Below, piece after piece: positions 36,906 to 37,382 of a stretch of DNA of 37,382 nt (the first letter of the stretch is position 1; every line of letters starts with the position of its first letter). The notes beneath the pieces are model-generated. The model searched no databases, was not told the origin of the DNA, and worked only from the letters and a program-made list of their open reading frames with translations. This DNA is from Sandaracinaceae bacterium (GTDB taxonomy: Bacteria > Myxococcota_A > Polyangia > Polyangiales > JAFGIB01), in assembly GCA_017881055.1 (NCBI GenBank), contig JADGRF010000091.1, positions 1 through 37,382 on the forward strand, read 5' to 3'. The position numbers were made by a program, and so were the translations under genes.

Positions 36906-37364
36906 ATGCGCCGCATGAGCGATGCGTTTCCCGCCGACGTCGAGGTCGTGATCGAAGTGCCGCGCTTCGGCTTCATCAAGCGCAAGGACGACGGCGGCGT
37001 CGACTTCATCTCGCCGCTGCCCTGTCCGTTCAACTACGGCAGCGTGCCGAACACGCAGTCCGGCGACGGCGATCGCCAGGACGCCGTCGTGCTGGGTCCG
37101 CGCTTGGCGCGCGGCACCAAAGTGCGCGTGCCCGTGCTCGCACGGGTCACATTCATCGACGCGGGCTTGCCGGATCCAAAGTGGATCTGCAGCAGCGCGC
37201 CGTTGACCGACAGCGATCGCAACGCCGTGCGCCGCTTCTTCACCTTCTACGCGCGTGCGAAACAGCTGCTGTACGTGCTGCGAGGTCGCTCCGCGGGCGA
37301 TACGCGCTACGCAGGCATTCAGGATCGCGAGTCAGGGCCCGACAGCGGCCATCAACCTCCGTGA
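36906..37364 (+). CDS. inorganic pyrophosphatase family protein
   Basis: A 152-residue protein of the soluble family I pyrophosphatases, which hydrolyse pyrophosphate to phosphate. VVIEVPRFGFIK and FNYGSVPNT correspond to the Glu/Lys and Tyr segments of the active site. SGDGDRQDA carries the three metal-binding Asp (54, 56, 59) in the D-x-D-x2-D arrangement. The later FIDAGLPDPKW block matches the next Asp pair. It is shorter than the usual 170-180 residues and the KYE motif after the first Lys is KRK, so activity is not certain. The start is ATG 36906, with GAGG just upstream; ATG 36915 is possible. The stop codon lies inside the dispersed repeat. Confidence 0.8.
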   Translation: MRRMSDAFPADVEVVIEVPRFGFIKRKDDGGVDFISPLPCPFNYGSVPNTQSGDGDRQDAVVLGPRLARGTKVRVPVLARVTFIDAGLPDPKWICSSAPLTDSDRNAVRRFFTFYARAKQLLYVLRGRSAGDTRYAGIQDRESGPDSGHQPP

Positions 37365-37380
37365 TCGCCGCTGTCAGAGC
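37341..37380 (+). repeat. dispersed 36-bp repeat, copy B, with strong dyad
   Basis: 37345-37380 matches 16598-16633 at 32 of 36 bases. Here the element forms a hairpin: 37341-37354 pairs with 37362-37375 at 13 of 14 positions around a 7-base loop. It contains the stop codon of the pyrophosphatase-family gene, so it may double as its terminator. It runs to the window edge. Confidence 0.65.
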
Positions 37381-37382
37381 TG

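Overview
The window is strongly GC-rich, gene-dense DNA with third codon positions almost always G or C. It looks chromosomal and fits a myxobacterium (Myxococcota, probably the Polyangiales side). The reasons are a DUF2378-type gene, a family normally seen in myxobacteria, large cysteine-rich surface lipoproteins with repeated CG..DGCGG..CG.C units, and many lipoproteins with Gly/Ser/Asn-rich spacers. No rRNA, tRNA, CRISPR array, prophage or complete insertion sequence was seen. The taxonomic placement is inference.

Layout. 2-4204: the 3' end of a large membrane protein, a convergent Yip1-like membrane protein with a zinc-ribbon N-terminus, two small unknown proteins and a lipoprotein. 4249-8399: a Rieske oxygenase fragment, an SDR dehydrogenase, a MobA-like protein, a GT-C/DUF2723-like membrane protein and a DUF2378 gene with a broken reading frame. 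8530-13145: clpB, an enoyl-CoA isomerase/hydratase-like gene, and a secreted von Willebrand A protein whose C-terminus is split off by a frame break in a G6 run. 13274-16590: a NodI/NodJ-type ABC exporter, a lipoprotein with two 8-cysteine modules, and a degenerate HD-GYP-like protein. 16817-23833: two paralogous secreted proteins (498 and 1392 residues) flank a tRNA-dihydrouridine synthase that is translationally coupled to a 48-residue cysteine protein.

24001-28636: an orphan DNA methyltransferase, a DUF362 protein, an MFS exporter, a probable beta-solenoid protein and a small alpha/beta hydrolase. 28737-30862: nth (endonuclease III) followed after 2 bp by a MATE exporter. 30863-31395 is the only gene-free stretch over 300 bp and holds a long imperfect inverted repeat. 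31396-37364: an EAL phosphodiesterase, serC, a three-part fusion (TMTC-like GT-C membrane domain, TPRs, DUF4185/DUF5005-like propeller domain) and a pyrophosphatase-family gene.

Most genes are unrelated housekeeping or surface functions. Clear co-transcribed pairs are the ABC pair (ATGA overlap), small Cys protein-dus (GTGA overlap), nth-MATE, DUF362-MFS and TMTC fusion-pyrophosphatase. Several genes lack a Shine-Dalgarno site but have a TAnnnT-like hexamer 6-8 nt before the start, which suggests leaderless transcripts. The points most worth a second look are the 452-bp inverted repeat, the paralogous 16-repeat cysteine-rich protein, the TMTC-TPR-propeller fusion, the duplicated 8-Cys lipoprotein, the G6 frame break in the vWA gene, a 36-bp dispersed repeat and a strand-biased 10-mer.
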